In this document: positions 36,368 through 47,626 of the stretch, in pieces | How the letters are laid out: each line of letters opens with the position of its first letter | Position numbering within the stretch: the first letter of the stretch is position 1 | DNA from: Strigamia acuminata | Lineage: Eukaryota > Arthropoda > Chilopoda > Geophilomorpha > Linotaeniidae | Direction of reading: 5' to 3' | DNA: 64,000 bases | Assembly: GCA_949358305.1 (NCBI GenBank) | Contig: OX442322.1 | Location: 8,866,001-8,930,000 of the forward strand | Made by a program: the position numbers and the translations under genes | Notes under the pieces: generated by a model | What the model saw: the letters and a program-made list of their open reading frames with translations, nothing else | Told to the model about the DNA's origin: nothing | Database searches by the model: none

Positions 36368-38087
36368 TGTAGCTATCAGCCTCGCTAAAGATGAGAGATG
36401 CTGCAGCTGGCGGGCTCGCTTAGGAGCGGTGCGAATTGGTGATTGAAGCAATTCGCCTTGTACTGGAAAAACTCCTTGCCCTGTTGTGTGCAGGACAAAC
36501 TTGTTCTGTGACAAGAAATAATGATTTATTTCTCTAAGCAAACTTTACAGACTTTCGCACAGTTGAAGGTTGAAAGCAAAAGTGTTTTAATAATCAGTTT
36601 AGATTAATAAAGAAAACTTATTACAAGGAAATCACGTGTGCAATAATTGTAACTAAGTATAAGATCAAGAAACAGGTTAACAGAGACACCAAATGCTGAA
36701 CTTGAGAATTATAAACTGAGAAACAAGTTGTAGGTGCCACCAAGGCTACAGTACAGTGTTACAAAGATTTCGTTATTTAAACAGCTCAAACAACGCTTAT
36801 ATTTAAAGATTTATACATTAAAGCTTACAGAAACAAATAAAGTTACTAAATCCCTACTTAATTCTAAGACTGGTGGTAAAGAATGTCGAAATACGAGAGA
36901 ACGAACATTAGGCCGGGTCGGTAACGCTAAAACCCGGGGCAAAGTGTTCCAATTCGGTTAACGAACTCGGATAAGAACGCCAGGGCAACGTTAACTTCTA
37001 CAAACCTCCCAATTTCAATGCATTGACCAAGAATAACGTTTATTAGGCAAAACATTAAAGAAACCGGGACAAATCATTCCGAAAACCGCGTTGGAGCGTA
37101 AGAAGCGGGTGTTGAGAAAACCCGAAGACAACAAGAACGAAAAGCAGAGACAATGGCCGCCAAGGCCAAAGCAAGCAGAGATGAGAATGTACCAAGAAAT
37201 CTGCGGAACCACTTAGAAGGTAATGCATAACGGGAATAATTGCTAATAATTAGAGCACTAATTAATCTACAGAGTATTCTAAATACCGGAACAACAAATT
37301 TAATTACCACAAATGACAGGCGAGAGCAGGTTCGAGCAAACCAAGATGGCGGACCCGGATCGCCTCCAACTCTCCACGAGGCCAAACGAAGCTTCTCACG
37401 GCTCAGGACTCATTCCCCGGTACTTATGACGGTAAGAAATATTTATTCTAATGCATGATCAAAGTTCCCACGACATAATCAGCAATGTGTCGTTCCAGCA
37501 AAAACCACGAGAACCGCTTCGAGATACAGACGAGCGCCAGCCAGCCAGACTGACTCGACACCCGCGAACATGCAAACACGAGAAGGAAACGACCGTCAGA
37601 TGAGTATTTAAAGTGCAAACTATAAATAACAAGACAAATATTAAAAACCTATATTTTTTCCTACAGGGAATCGTCGGCCCCATGCAACCATCCGAGGCGA
37701 GCTTGCCAAATGCGCGCGCCGATCGATTTGGACACAACGAAACAAAACGACAGCTTCAAGACACGGAAAACGATCTTAACAGGTAAGAAAAACCTATCTG
37801 CTACTTGCAAATAAGCCTCCTCAGTTTTACTAACGAAAATGCACCTTTTTCAGTAACCTGTATAAGAAAAAAGGCCTCAGACTCATCACACAACCGGACT
37901 GGAAGTGGAAGAAAACGCCAAGATGACGAGAAAATGATAATTCGGAAAGGAATTCGATCAGATAAGCTAAACTAGTTGATACCTTGCGTAGTTAATTATT
38001 TAAAAACTTAACTTTTACTTTTTACAGAGAGATTGGAAGTTTTATCCGCTACAACAACACTCTCTGTTGCTAATGCTGCTAGCAACA
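36368..38087 (-). repeat. Element 5 3' LTR
   Basis: 1720 bp. The coding strand starts TGTTGCTA and the first 23 nt form an 8-bp inverted repeat (TGTTGCTA/TAGCAACA). It ends GCTACA at 36368. It contains splice-like signals on the opposite strand (see 37273-37926). Confidence 0.95.
37273..37926 (+). other. Antisense spliced reading frame candidate in element 5 LTR
   Basis: On the strand opposite to the element are two well-formed introns: 37432-37666 (GTAAGA...TTTTTTCCTACAG) and 37783-37853 (GTAAGA, branch-like TACTAAC, CTTTTTCAG). Exons 37273-37431, 37667-37782 and 37854-37926 join in a single open frame of about 115 codons ending TGA at 37926. The first in-frame ATG that is well placed is at 37682. 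A possible upstream exon with an ATG in good context (37153) does not join in frame. The identical copy is at 46812-47465. It could be an antisense transcript, exons captured from a host gene, or chance. Confidence 0.35.
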
Positions 38088-39015
38088 GAGTTTTTCCCGG
38101 GGGCGGGAATGGAAGAAAGAAACAAATCGATTTTCGCCTTGTTTTTAACGAATGACGTCACCACGAACCTGACTTTACATGAACCTTGGTACGAAAAACC
38201 TTCATCTTCAGCTGCGTAACTCATTCTGTTACCAAAACACCAGGCCGAAATTAAACATTAAACTAAACATAAATTACCCTAATCTAATTCCAGAAACCTC
38301 AGAAAACACAGAAAAACCCAAGTTCCATCCGCTAAATTTTTCCGAGACACAAGATCCAATTTTTCGTCAAAAAAGGGACAAGTGCCTCGGAAAAAGAAAC
38401 CCCATCTCTCGTCAGAGAGAGGTTCCCGGGAAAGGGGGAAGGAACCGACGAAGGACTGTGTACCTCAATAACCGGACAGTAAACGAAAATTAAAACAAGT
38501 ATATGAAAAAATAGGAACTTTAAACGTATAAATACCACTTCAACTTTCAATTTTTCCTAGGCAGGAGGGAACTAGCGACAAAGAGTTGAATTTCCTACGT
38601 CTTAAGCGGGACGTACCTGTACACCTGATGCAAACTGGGGAAGAAAACAACGTCACGTGTCAAGACGTATTCATCTGTTCGCGCTTACATCGGTACGGAA
38701 AATAACGAGACTTAACTGACGGCCTAGCGGAAACTAATTGAAACAGAAAAGGGCGTCACCCACTGCAATTCTAATCTCCTGGGCAAGGGACATGAGAACT
38801 TATGGAAAGGGACCTGCTGTTGGCCACCTTATACTTACTAAACAAGGCGCAACTGTACACTCGATAAAACTGGGGAAAAAAAAAACCAAACCCAGGTAAT
38901 TTCCTCCTTTCGCGCTTCTACCTGTACAGAGGGAAACTTTGCTAACTAACGGCCCACTGGATAAGTTAAAATGCAAGAAATAAATGACGAGAAGCCCTAA
39001 CTGACATTCTTAAAA
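38088..39015 (-). other. Element 5 region between ORF and 3' LTR
   Basis: About 0.9 kb with no supported gene. Next to the LTR the coding strand reads a CT-rich tract then CCCGCCCCCGGG, a variant of the pre-LTR motif. Short frames on both strands have no recognisable features. Confidence 0.5.
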
Positions 39016-39606
39016 CTAAGCATTGCTGTTACCTTTTGCAGAATATCCCAAAAGGAACCCTCCTATCATAAGAAGAACGATCACGACGCTGAACAACATG
39101 ATAACGCTGTATGGCCAACTGTTCAACGAGTGTGTGGCAACTGGATTTATCACCTGACCTACTACCTGACCTGTTGACGACGCAACAGTTTGCGTTGGAG
39201 CTGTCGCATCCGCGTCATTGCTCTTGGAGACGGAAACACGCTTGGATACTCCACTCGGACCAGGCTGATCAAATTCTACTGGAAAACTCGAACCAAAAGT
39301 CGTCGCGGGCTTGACTGAGATGCCTAATTTCTTTGGGGTGGTCCCACATGGAAACTGGCCAACAAACATGACATCCTCGTCGGCCTCAGAGCCGGGGCCG
39401 GGAAGGACGGGGGGACATTCTGGATCACCGTATGCTAATGTGCGGACCTGGGCGCAATAGCGGTCAATTTCCGCGAGCCAAACTCTGGACATGAATGGAT
39501 TGAAAAACATCTCCAATACTCGTTGGTCCCGATGCAGTTGGTTTAACTTTTGCTCCATGTCCCGTCTTGCGGTTTCGATACGGAGGTCCTCTTCTGTCCG
39601 ATACAT
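39016..39606 (-). CDS. Hypothetical 196-aa membrane-anchored protein of element 5
   Basis: The ATG at 39606 (context CCAACCATGT) opens a 196-residue frame, stop at 39016. The frame stays open upstream into element 6, but those codons come from the later insertion. The N-terminal third is charged and helix-like with many Glu, Arg, Gln and Leu; the middle is rich in Pro, Gly, Ser and Thr; near the C-terminus is one hydrophobic segment of about 23 residues (after NSWPYS) followed by a short basic tail. This suggests a single-pass tail-anchored or type II-like protein. No zinc knuckle, protease or polymerase motif is visible, so it is not a recognisable Gag or Pol; an accessory, envelope-like or captured host protein are all possible. 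The region is more GC-rich than its surroundings, which fits coding. Confidence 0.5.
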   Translation of the reverse strand: MYRTEEDLRIETARRDMEQKLNQLHRDQRVLEMFFNPFMSRVWLAEIDRYCAQVRTLAYGDPECPPVLPGPGSEADEDVMFVGQFPCGTTPKKLGISVKPATTFGSSFPVEFDQPGPSGVSKRVSVSKSNDADATAPTQTVASSTGQVVGQVINPVATHSLNSWPYSVIMLFSVVIVLLMIGGFLLGYSAKGNSNA

Positions 39607-39672
39607 GGTTGGGGAGAACGGGAGTAAACGTTGGATCCCCCAAAAAATCTTATTGGTATGAAAACTTAAAAC

Positions 39673-40448
39673 TGTTGCGAGCACGCGCAACATGGATTTT
39701 TTTTGCTATCGCAATAGCGGATTTGCTTGAATTGATCAATTATTTAAGTTTGTGTTTAGTTAATAGTGCAGCTTAAGTTTTGGCTAAATGTTAAATGAAT
39801 TTCGTGTAGTTTGTGACGTGGGAGTTATGTTTTACCTGATTTAAGCTGTCTTTCTTAAGGTAATCTTGTATTTTTCCTTTGATTCTTTGGAGTTTTACTG
39901 CTTGGATTCGTCCGAAGAGTTGCTGTTGTTAGTTCCTAGGTTAGTTCATTTATTTGAAACACTTTGTCTTAATTTATTACGGTTTTGTGCCTTTTGTAAT
40001 GATTTTATACTCGAAACTGTGTATTTTCTTGTATACGCTTTATCATTTTGTCACTAGAGGGACAATTTGCCTCTTGCGAGTGATTGTTGCCACTCGTTGC
40101 TAAGAGCCGCTGCTCTCATTGTTGTAGGTTGCGCAGCAACTACACTGTGACTGTTATGTAGATTTCTAGGGTTAAGATATGTAATTTTCTCCTCTCTTTT
40201 TCTGTGTATTTTGATAGATGTTAACTTTACAATAAATTCGGTTTGTTCATGTGTTATTTAACACATTAGTGGTGAGTTCTTCCAGACACTTGTTAGGCCA
40301 CTTTGCAGGGATTTCAAGCAGGATTTTTCCTGCAATGCATCATCTCTTTTGGAGCTCATCACAAGTTTTAGTAAGTAGGTTTATTTGTTATAACCATTTT
40401 CGATTGTCTTCTAGAGTGCCACACGGTCTTCAAGCACTGCTAGAAACA
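39673..40448 (+). repeat. Element 6 5' LTR
   Basis: 776 bp. The first 20 bp pair as TGTTGCG/CGCAACA around AGCACG. An AATAAA lies near 40231. Confidence 0.94.
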
Positions 40449-40452
40449 AAGT

Positions 40453-40472
40453 TGGTGCCGTGACTCAGGATT
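40453..40472 (+). promoter_or_regulatory. Primer-binding site (tRNA-His type, interrupted), element 6
   Basis: TGGTGCCGTGAC, one extra T, CAGGATT; after two more T residues CGAAC follows, matching the T-loop complement. It starts 4 nt after the LTR. Confidence 0.85.
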
Positions 40473-41010
40473 TTCGAACGAAATTCCTCACACGTGTGTA
40501 TAGAAAAATGGCCGCCATCGCCGCCATTTGTCTGAGCAGGCGGCCTGAAGTCTGCCTGAGTTTTGTGCCGTCCACCACGTCGAGAGCCGGTGTAGCGTGT
40601 GTGGTCATCACACGGGACGAGAATCGCCCAACAGGATGGCGATATTTGTCTCGGGAGCATCCAGTGAGTTGTGTGCGAGTCTGTGGGTCGCCGACGCCGT
40701 CCATGCAGTTCGTACCTGGGTGCCGCCAGTCAAGTTGGCTGTTTTCGAGTTTGCCTTTTCCGGTGGCCACTCCGGGATCGATCGACGATCTCTCGCCAAG
40801 TAGAAGGAGGAAGCGCCACTTGTGCAACATGATAGGACTGTTCAATGCGCCCACCGGTCGAACAGTTGTGCCTCCGAATCAAGAATGGTTTCGTCTTGTC
40901 GTCGGTCGGGTGTTGTCGTGTCACGTGTCCAGATGGATCCGCCAAGCTGCAGCGCAACTTGCGAGCTTCGGATATTCAAGCGACAGTTACGCCGCCCGTA
41001 GTCCAGTTAA

Positions 41011-41026
41011 ACACAACGCAATGTAC
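41011..41026 (+). promoter_or_regulatory. tRNA-His anticodon-arm-complementary motif, element 6
   Basis: ACACAACGCAATGTAC, 558 nt from the primer site. The last bases GTAC also match the complement of the tRNA-His D-arm end as I recall it. Confidence 0.55.
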
Positions 41027-44000
41027 AAGAGTCGGCAATGAAGATTTCGCTTTTTTTTGTCGATTATTTTCTTTATGTCAAATGTTAATTTTTAAGATTT
41101 TTGGGGGAAATTGTGAGTGTTTGGGTTTTTAAAGGGCGTTAGCTTTCTAGAATGTTTAGGTGTCGTTTTGAGCTCGTGTGTAAGAAGTTACGCGGCTTTC
41201 CCTGGTTTTTTTTTAGCATGTTCGCGCCTTGGGGCGACAGTTTACCTTGACAGGCTGTCCGCAAGGGCCCTTTAAGTTCCCTACCTCAGCTTTTGCCCTC
41301 CTCGCTTACGGTTATGTTGCTATTGTCCTCAGTTCCTTGTTTAAGTGCCAAAGAATGATTTGTACGTATTTATTGGCTTTCTGTGTCTGGATTTAATAAG
41401 GGAGTCCAATTTTCTGATTGCATTTATGCCTGTGCTGGTTAATAGCTTTATTCTTTGTTCACTCACGTTTTTGGTGAGAATTTTTGGTTTAATATGTGAG
41501 AAGCAAAGCTACTTGTTTCCAAGTTTCCCTTTTTAAACGAGTTTGCCAATTTATCACGTTATTAGCTCTTTGGACTTGAGTTCTTTGTTCTCCCGGGGTT
41601 TTTCCCTTTTTCGTGTAGTCCTTTTAAGAAATTTTTAGGCTTAATGACAGGAGCGTCGTCACATTCACAGCCTATTAGTGGTGTTGGTTTTTTAGTCGCC
41701 GGTTCGAGGTCGATTAACCTCCGTTTTTAGATTTCTTACGCTGTGAATAAATTACTAGCTATTGTGGACCAACCGGTTTCCTCTTCTCGTCCTTCCCGCC
41801 TTTCAGAGCGGCGGTCAGGGGGGTCCTTGAGTGATCTAGCTTCTTCTCGTCATGTGAGCCTGCTCTTGTGTTTGGAATGTGGACGACCTCTGGTCTTTAC
41901 GTTTTGTGTCCAATGTTTTTCGTGTGCCGCACGAGTTTCCTCGTGAGCTCTGGTGTCGATCATCTCTCCGCTTCGGGAGAGGGCACACCCGTTTGTATTC
42001 GTGTGTTTGTAGAACGTTTCTTGTTTATAGAACGCGATTCGTTCTTTTGCTGCTCATGGTTAGCTGAACGAGCGCTGGCCCGCGAGGTCAGTCGGTTCTT
42101 ATCTGTCCCTCAATTTCTGTTCGGTTAGATTGTTATACGACTTGTTTGCAAGTGGGTTTGGATATAGAAAGGCGTGTGACTTCTGTCGGTGCTGGAAGTT
42201 TAGAGCAGCCGATCCGCACCGCCCACTGGGCAAGTCCAGTTTCTGTTGTTGACCGCTGCACCCAGTGTCTACCGCTGGTGATGTACGTTCTGCATTTTCG
42301 CTTTCTCTTCGTGGAAACGTCCGTAGCGTTTCATGAGTCTTCATTAGTGATTAGTCTCGCCTTTTATCGTTTAAAAAAGGGAGTTTAGTTATTCTAGTTC
42401 TTTGGGGCAACCTTAGAATTTGGACATTTTAGCTTATTCGTTTAGGAAATAGCTTGCTTGCTATTTTTGGGTTGTGGCTAGCTAGCGTGGCGTTAGGGTA
42501 TAGGTACTTGTTTTGGATGGTCGTTCTTGCTGTGCACAGCAAGGACTGCCATTCGATGTGTTTCAGAGGGCAGGTTTGCACTGCCATACTCTGTCAGATG
42601 TCGTGTCCGAGACATAGTCCCTGCGCCTCTTGGCGGCCCCTATTTCTACGTTTGCTTCCCGCGACTGAGTAGTTGTTGTTAGTCTTTCATCCCTAGCTCT
42701 GCAGTGAGGCAGACATGCACTAGGCAGGGAGCCCACTCTAGGATGGGTCGAAGGACGTGTGTGTGCGGCCTTCTTGGCGCCGGCACTCGGCAACACGTTT
42801 TAGTCATTGGACAACACGTGCTTTCAGTAGAGTGGCGATTTCCGGAAGTCGGCTTGCTGATCGACGATGTGGTCAATGGGTATGTGAGCGAGTCAATTGT
42901 CGACTTGCAGTTGCTTACCGGTTCCAGGAATGCGGTTGGCAACTGGCAAGTCCTTGTGCTCATGTCTATGTGTGACGCTCCTCGTAATCAGGGACGTCAA
43001 GCAACCCTCCCTCTTCTCTCGTTTCTCGGTTCAATCATATTGGTTCCGACTCGGGGTGGGCCAAGCGTTCATACGGTAGCCTCCTCATTGGAGCATGGGG
43101 TTTTAACTAGATCTAGTTTCTATTTCCCCCTCGGTTAAAGAAGTTTCAGTCTTCGTGGTAGTCTGCTCACAACAGGCTACACGGTGGCCCGAGTGCGGAC
43201 GTGCAGTCCATCGGGTACCTCCTTGTTCAAGGCGCATTCGTAAAGCGCAGCTCGGTTGAAAGAAAGCCACCGGTTTTAATTTCTTTTCAACGACGTGATT
43301 AGTTTTCGTGCAGGAAGGGTAGCTTCGTTTCATTTGGTTGCAGTTGCACTGCTTCCAACGTTTTTCAGTATCGTTTGACACCTGTTGATCTTCAAAAAGA
43401 AGCAGGTCCCTTTCCTTTCTTTTCTCGTGGGGAGGAAATGGATTGATTATTTGGGTACGGACTTATTCCCTCTTCGGAAAAAAAAGCAGAAAGTTTAGTG
43501 TTTTGGAATTTTTGCTGGTTTTCACAGTTCCAGTTTGTTAGTTTCCCTTGTGAGGCCATACTTGGCCAATAGCTTTAGTGATAATATTGACGTTTTTGCC
43601 GGTATTTATTTGCACGGAACGTGCTCGTTTTTTTTTAGATAATTGAACCGTTTTTCTCTTGTTAGTTAGATCAAGTTGTGGTCGATGGGTCAGCGTGCGC
43701 GTGTTTCATTGTCACTGTGAACAAGAGGTCGCAGTTGGCTTGCACAGTCATCTGACTAAGTCTTTCCTTTTTTCTTTATTCTCTGCTCTTAGCGGTTTCG
43801 TGGGTTCATGTCAAGTCAGGGTGCGGTCAACGTCTTTGCGTGGCAGTGGCTGCGAATGGTTCGCATTGCCTGAGCTTCATGCTTTCTCGTTCTCTTTTTC
43901 CTTCTTCTGGCATGATCATGTTAGCTAGGTGGTCATGGCTTTGGGTAAGTTGTTAGTTAGTCACTCTTTGCGAAAGAGTGGTGCCTAGGTCTTGACGGCT

Positions 44001-44812
44001 TTTTCTAGTTCTTCGTACGAATGCTGGGTGGTTGGTCAGACGATAGGTCTGGGTCAACGCATTCATTCCCTTAGTTTGCATTTTTCTTGTTTTCGAGAAA
44101 AGTATCGTCTTTAATAAGTTTGAGTTCGCAGCTCGTGTTTTCGTGCGGACGGAGGTTTCCGTGGTACGTTGCCACTTGAGCGCTGGCTCGAGAACAACGA
44201 GGCGGTGAAGCCTGCCGTGTCTCAAGTTTGTTCCTTTTTGCGTTCCAAGTTTCTTCTAGTCTTCATGCATGTCATGTTCCTTGCGAGGCCATGCTCGATC
44301 AAGAGTTTTTGTGACAGTTTTCCTTTTTTCGACGACGTTTAGTTTTCGGTTCTGAGACTTCTAACCTCGGTGTTTGGTTGGACGATTGTTTTGGACCAGC
44401 GCCTTTCCTCTCTGACAAGGATTTCCGTTCTCCCATTTTTAGTTTTCGTTTAGTTTAAGCGTCTGTCTACGGGTTGACAGACTGAGTTTTCGGACAAGCT
44501 CCCGCAATGTTCTCACGTCGTTTTGGTTAGAAAACCCGTTCAGTCGGATTTTCTGAAGGTTCTTGCGTGTGCGCCACGTGTCTATTGGCGACGCCGTAGC
44601 CCCTTGGTGTCTGGACTAGGTCATCATGGCACGGCCCTTCTCTTTCTTCTCTCGTGTTCTAAGTTTTTTTTAGTGTCTATGGTTTTGCCTTCGCGACTTT
44701 CACAAAGTCAAGCTTGGCTTCGATACTTTTTCTTCCCGTGCTCTTGGTTTTGATGGGGAATTCCTTCAACAGTTTTCTGCCTTGCCTTCCCTTCTTCTTT
44801 GGCCGGCAACGC

Positions 44813-45587
44813 TGTTGCGAGCACGCGCAACATGGATTTTTTTGCTATCGCAATAGCGGATTTGCTTGAATTGATCAATTATTTAAGTTTGTGTTTAGTT
44901 AATAGTGCAGCTTAAGTTTTGGCTAAATGTTAAATGAATTTCGTGTAGTTTGTGACGTGGGAGTTATGTTTTACCTGATTTAAGCTGTCTTTCTTAAGGT
45001 AATCTTGTATTTTTCCTTTGATTCTTTGGAGTTTTACTGCTTGGATTCGTCCGAAGAGTTGCTGTTGTTAGTTCCTAGGTTAGTTCATTTATTTGAAACA
45101 CTTTGTCTTAATTTATTACGGTTTTGTGCCTTTTGTAATGATTTTATACTCGAAACTGTGTATTTTCTTGTATACGCTTTATCATTTTGTCACTAGAGGG
45201 ACAATTTGCCTCTTGCGAGTGATTGTTGCCACTCGTTGCTAAGAGCCGCTGCTCTCATTGTTGTAGGTTGCGCAGCAACTACACTGTGACTGTTATGTAG
45301 ATTTCTAGGGTTAAGATATGTAATTTTCTCCTCTCTTTTTCTGTGTATTTTGATAGATGTTAACTTTACAATAAATTCGGTTTGTTCATGTGTTATTTAA
45401 CACATTAGTGGTGAGTTCTTCCAGACACTTGTTAGGCCACTTTGCAGGGATTTCAAGCAGGATTTTTCCTGCAATGCATCATCTCTTTTGGAGCTCATCA
45501 CAAGTTTTAGTAAGTAGGTTTATTTGTTATAACCATTTTCGATTGTCTTCTAGAGTGCCACACGGTCTTCAAGCACTGCTAGAAACA
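44813..45587 (+). repeat. Element 6 3' LTR
   Basis: 775-bp copy of 39673-40448, ending AGAAACA and followed by the AAAC duplication. Confidence 0.94.
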
Positions 45588-45591
45588 AAAC

Positions 45592-45896
45592 TAACATTCA
45601 CGTTTAAGACTAAATCTCTTAAAACTACTTTTTTCTCTTTGCAGGTGAAGAAAACCAAGGTGGATCTTGCTTGATTCTGGTCGACTGGACTAGTACATTG
45701 CGTTGTGCTTTTTCTTTCTACTGGTGTGGCTGGCTGGGAGAGCAAGTCACGGTTGAACTGGGGTCGACTTGGCGACTGGACTCGACGTGGTCCGACTTCG
45801 AAGTTCACCGGTTCCTCCACGCTGACGGGGAGGTATCTGGACGGAGGTCACGCGGCGTCTTGGCTTGACCTCGAGTACGTATCCTGGTCAAATAAA
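45592..45896 (-). other. Element 5 leader (5' of the element 6 insertion)
   Basis: About 0.3 kb of element 5 between its primer site and the insertion point. It contains the anticodon-complementary motif at 45693-45707. The minus-strand frame of 45569-45820 runs into the element 6 LTR and shows no domain. On the plus strand a strong splice-acceptor-like tract (CTCTTTGCAG) ends at 45644. Confidence 0.5.
45693..45707 (-). promoter_or_regulatory. tRNA-His anticodon-arm-complementary motif, element 5
   Basis: The coding strand reads CACAACGCAATGTAC, 196 nt from the primer site. The plus strand here, TAGTACATTGCGTTGTG, closely resembles the D-arm to anticodon part of tRNA-His itself. Confidence 0.55.
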
Positions 45897-45903
45897 GGCA
45901 CCA
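45876..45903 (-). promoter_or_regulatory. Primer-binding site (tRNA-His type, interrupted), element 5
   Basis: The coding strand reads TGGTGCC, then six bases TTTATT in place of one G, then TGACCAGGAT. Both halves match the tRNA-His 3' end complement. It starts 3 nt from the LTR. Confidence 0.75.
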
Positions 45904-45906
45904 AAT

Positions 45907-47626
45907 TGTAGCTATCAGCCTCGCTAAAGATGAGAGATGCTGCAGCTGGCGGGCTCGCTTAGGAGCGGTGCGAATTGGTGATTGAAGCAATTCGCCTTGT
46001 ACTGGAAAAACTCCTTGCCCTGTTGTGTGCAGGACAAACTTGTTCTGTGACAAGAAATAATGATTTATTTCTCTAAGCAAACTTTACAGACTTTCGCACA
46101 GTTGAAGGTTGAAAGCAAAAGTGTTTTAATAATCAGTTTAGATTAATAAAGAAAACTTATTACAAGGAAATCACGTGTGCAATAATTGTAACTAAGTATA
46201 AGATCAAGAAACAGGTTAACAGAGACACCAAATGCTGAACTTGAGAATTATAAACTGAGAAACAAGTTGTAGGTGCCACCAAGGCTACAGTACAGTGTTA
46301 CAAAGATTTCGTTATTTAAACAGCTCAAACAACGCTTATATTTAAAGATTTATACATTAAAGCTTACAGAAACAAATAAAGTTACTAAATCCCTACTTAA
46401 TTCTAAGACTGGTGGTAAAGAATGTCGAAATACGAGAGAACGAACATTAGGCCGGGTCGGTAACGCTAAAACCCGGGGCAAAGTGTTCCAATTCGGTTAA
46501 CGAACTCGGATAAGAACGCCAGGGCAACGTTAACTTCTACAAACCTCCCAATTTCAATGCATTGACCAAGAATAACGTTTATTAGGCAAAACATTAAAGA
46601 AACCGGGACAAATCATTCCGAAAACCGCGTTGGAGCGTAAGAAGCGGGTGTTGAGAAAACCCGAAGACAACAAGAACGAAAAGCAGAGACAATGGCCGCC
46701 AAGGCCAAAGCAAGCAGAGATGAGAATGTACCAAGAAATCTGCGGAACCACTTAGAAGGTAATGCATAACGGGAATAATTGCTAATAATTAGAGCACTAA
46801 TTAATCTACAGAGTATTCTAAATACCGGAACAACAAATTTAATTACCACAAATGACAGGCGAGAGCAGGTTCGAGCAAACCAAGATGGCGGACCCGGATC
46901 GCCTCCAACTCTCCACGAGGCCAAACGAAGCTTCTCACGGCTCAGGACTCATTCCCCGGTACTTATGACGGTAAGAAATATTTATTCTAATGCATGATCA
47001 AAGTTCCCACGACATAATCAGCAATGTGTCGTTCCAGCAAAAACCACGAGAACCGCTTCGAGATACAGACGAGCGCCAGCCAGCCAGACTGACTCGACAC
47101 CCGCGAACATGCAAACACGAGAAGGAAACGACCGTCAGATGAGTATTTAAAGTGCAAACTATAAATAACAAGACAAATATTAAAAACCTATATTTTTTCC
47201 TACAGGGAATCGTCGGCCCCATGCAACCATCCGAGGCGAGCTTGCCAAATGCGCGCGCCGATCGATTTGGACACAACGAAACAAAACGACAGCTTCAAGA
47301 CACGGAAAACGATCTTAACAGGTAAGAAAAACCTATCTGCTACTTGCAAATAAGCCTCCTCAGTTTTACTAACGAAAATGCACCTTTTTCAGTAACCTGT
47401 ATAAGAAAAAAGGCCTCAGACTCATCACACAACCGGACTGGAAGTGGAAGAAAACGCCAAGATGACGAGAAAATGATAATTCGGAAAGGAATTCGATCAG
47501 ATAAGCTAAACTAGTTGATACCTTGCGTAGTTAATTATTTAAAAACTTAACTTTTACTTTTTACAGAGAGATTGGAAGTTTTATCCGCTACAACAACACT
47601 CTCTGTTGCTAATGCTGCTAGCAACA
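45907..47626 (-). repeat. Element 5 5' LTR
   Basis: 1720-bp copy of 36368-38087, offset 9539, no difference seen. The terminal hairpin is at 47604-47626. It carries the second copy of the antisense splice signals (introns 46971-47205 and 47322-47392). Confidence 0.95.

Larger units (their letters stand above)
40449..44812 (+). other. Element 6 internal region without recognisable genes
   Basis: 4.36 kb. Near the 5' end a frame from ATG 40508 to 41041 is open in this element and in element 8, but differences between the copies mostly change amino acids, so I do not call it a gene. The rest has only short frames. It ends in a CT-rich tract and TTTGGCCGGCAACGC before the 3' LTR. Confidence 0.6.
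39673..45587 (+). mobile_element. Element 6: non-autonomous LTR retrotransposon nested in element 5
   Basis: LTRs of 776 and 775 bp (39673-40448 and 44813-45587) differ by one T in a homopolymer. AAAC at 39669-39672 and 45588-45591 is the target duplication, 66 bp upstream of the element 5 ATG. The 4.4-kb interior has no gag-pol. Elements 7 and 8 are the same family. Termini are TGTTGC and AGAAACA. Confidence 0.94.
36368..47626 (-). mobile_element. Element 5: non-autonomous LTR retrotransposon with one ORF, interrupted by element 6
   Basis: LTRs of 1720 bp at 36368-38087 (3') and 45907-47626 (5'), with TCTC duplications at 36364-36367 and 47627-47630 in the satellite. Orientation is set by the tRNA-His-type primer site next to the right LTR. 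Without element 6 the internal region is only about 1.9 kb and encodes no pol. It holds one candidate protein (39016-39606). LTR copies look identical, so the insertion is recent. Confidence 0.92.

Noticed and set aside
40508-41041. 193-codon frame (ATG at 40508) after the primer site of element 6, with a similar frame in element 8 (within 56774-57700)
   Set aside because: Aligned residues differ mostly by amino-acid-changing substitutions rather than third-position changes, the N-terminal parts are unrelated, and no domain is visible. The shared C-terminal end is explained by the conserved anticodon motif.
42704-43138. 144-codon frame in element 6, similar in elements 7 and 8
   Set aside because: Several overlapping frames on both strands are open over the same stretch, and differences between copies are not concentrated at any codon position that I can see. 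I treat it as low-stop-density non-coding sequence.
39656-45644. Possible plus-strand intron in element 5 (GTATGA at 39656 to CTCTTTGCAG at 45644) joining short open frames
   Set aside because: The upstream frame is antisense to the better-supported 196-aa ORF and short; the donor is weak; the intron now contains element 6.
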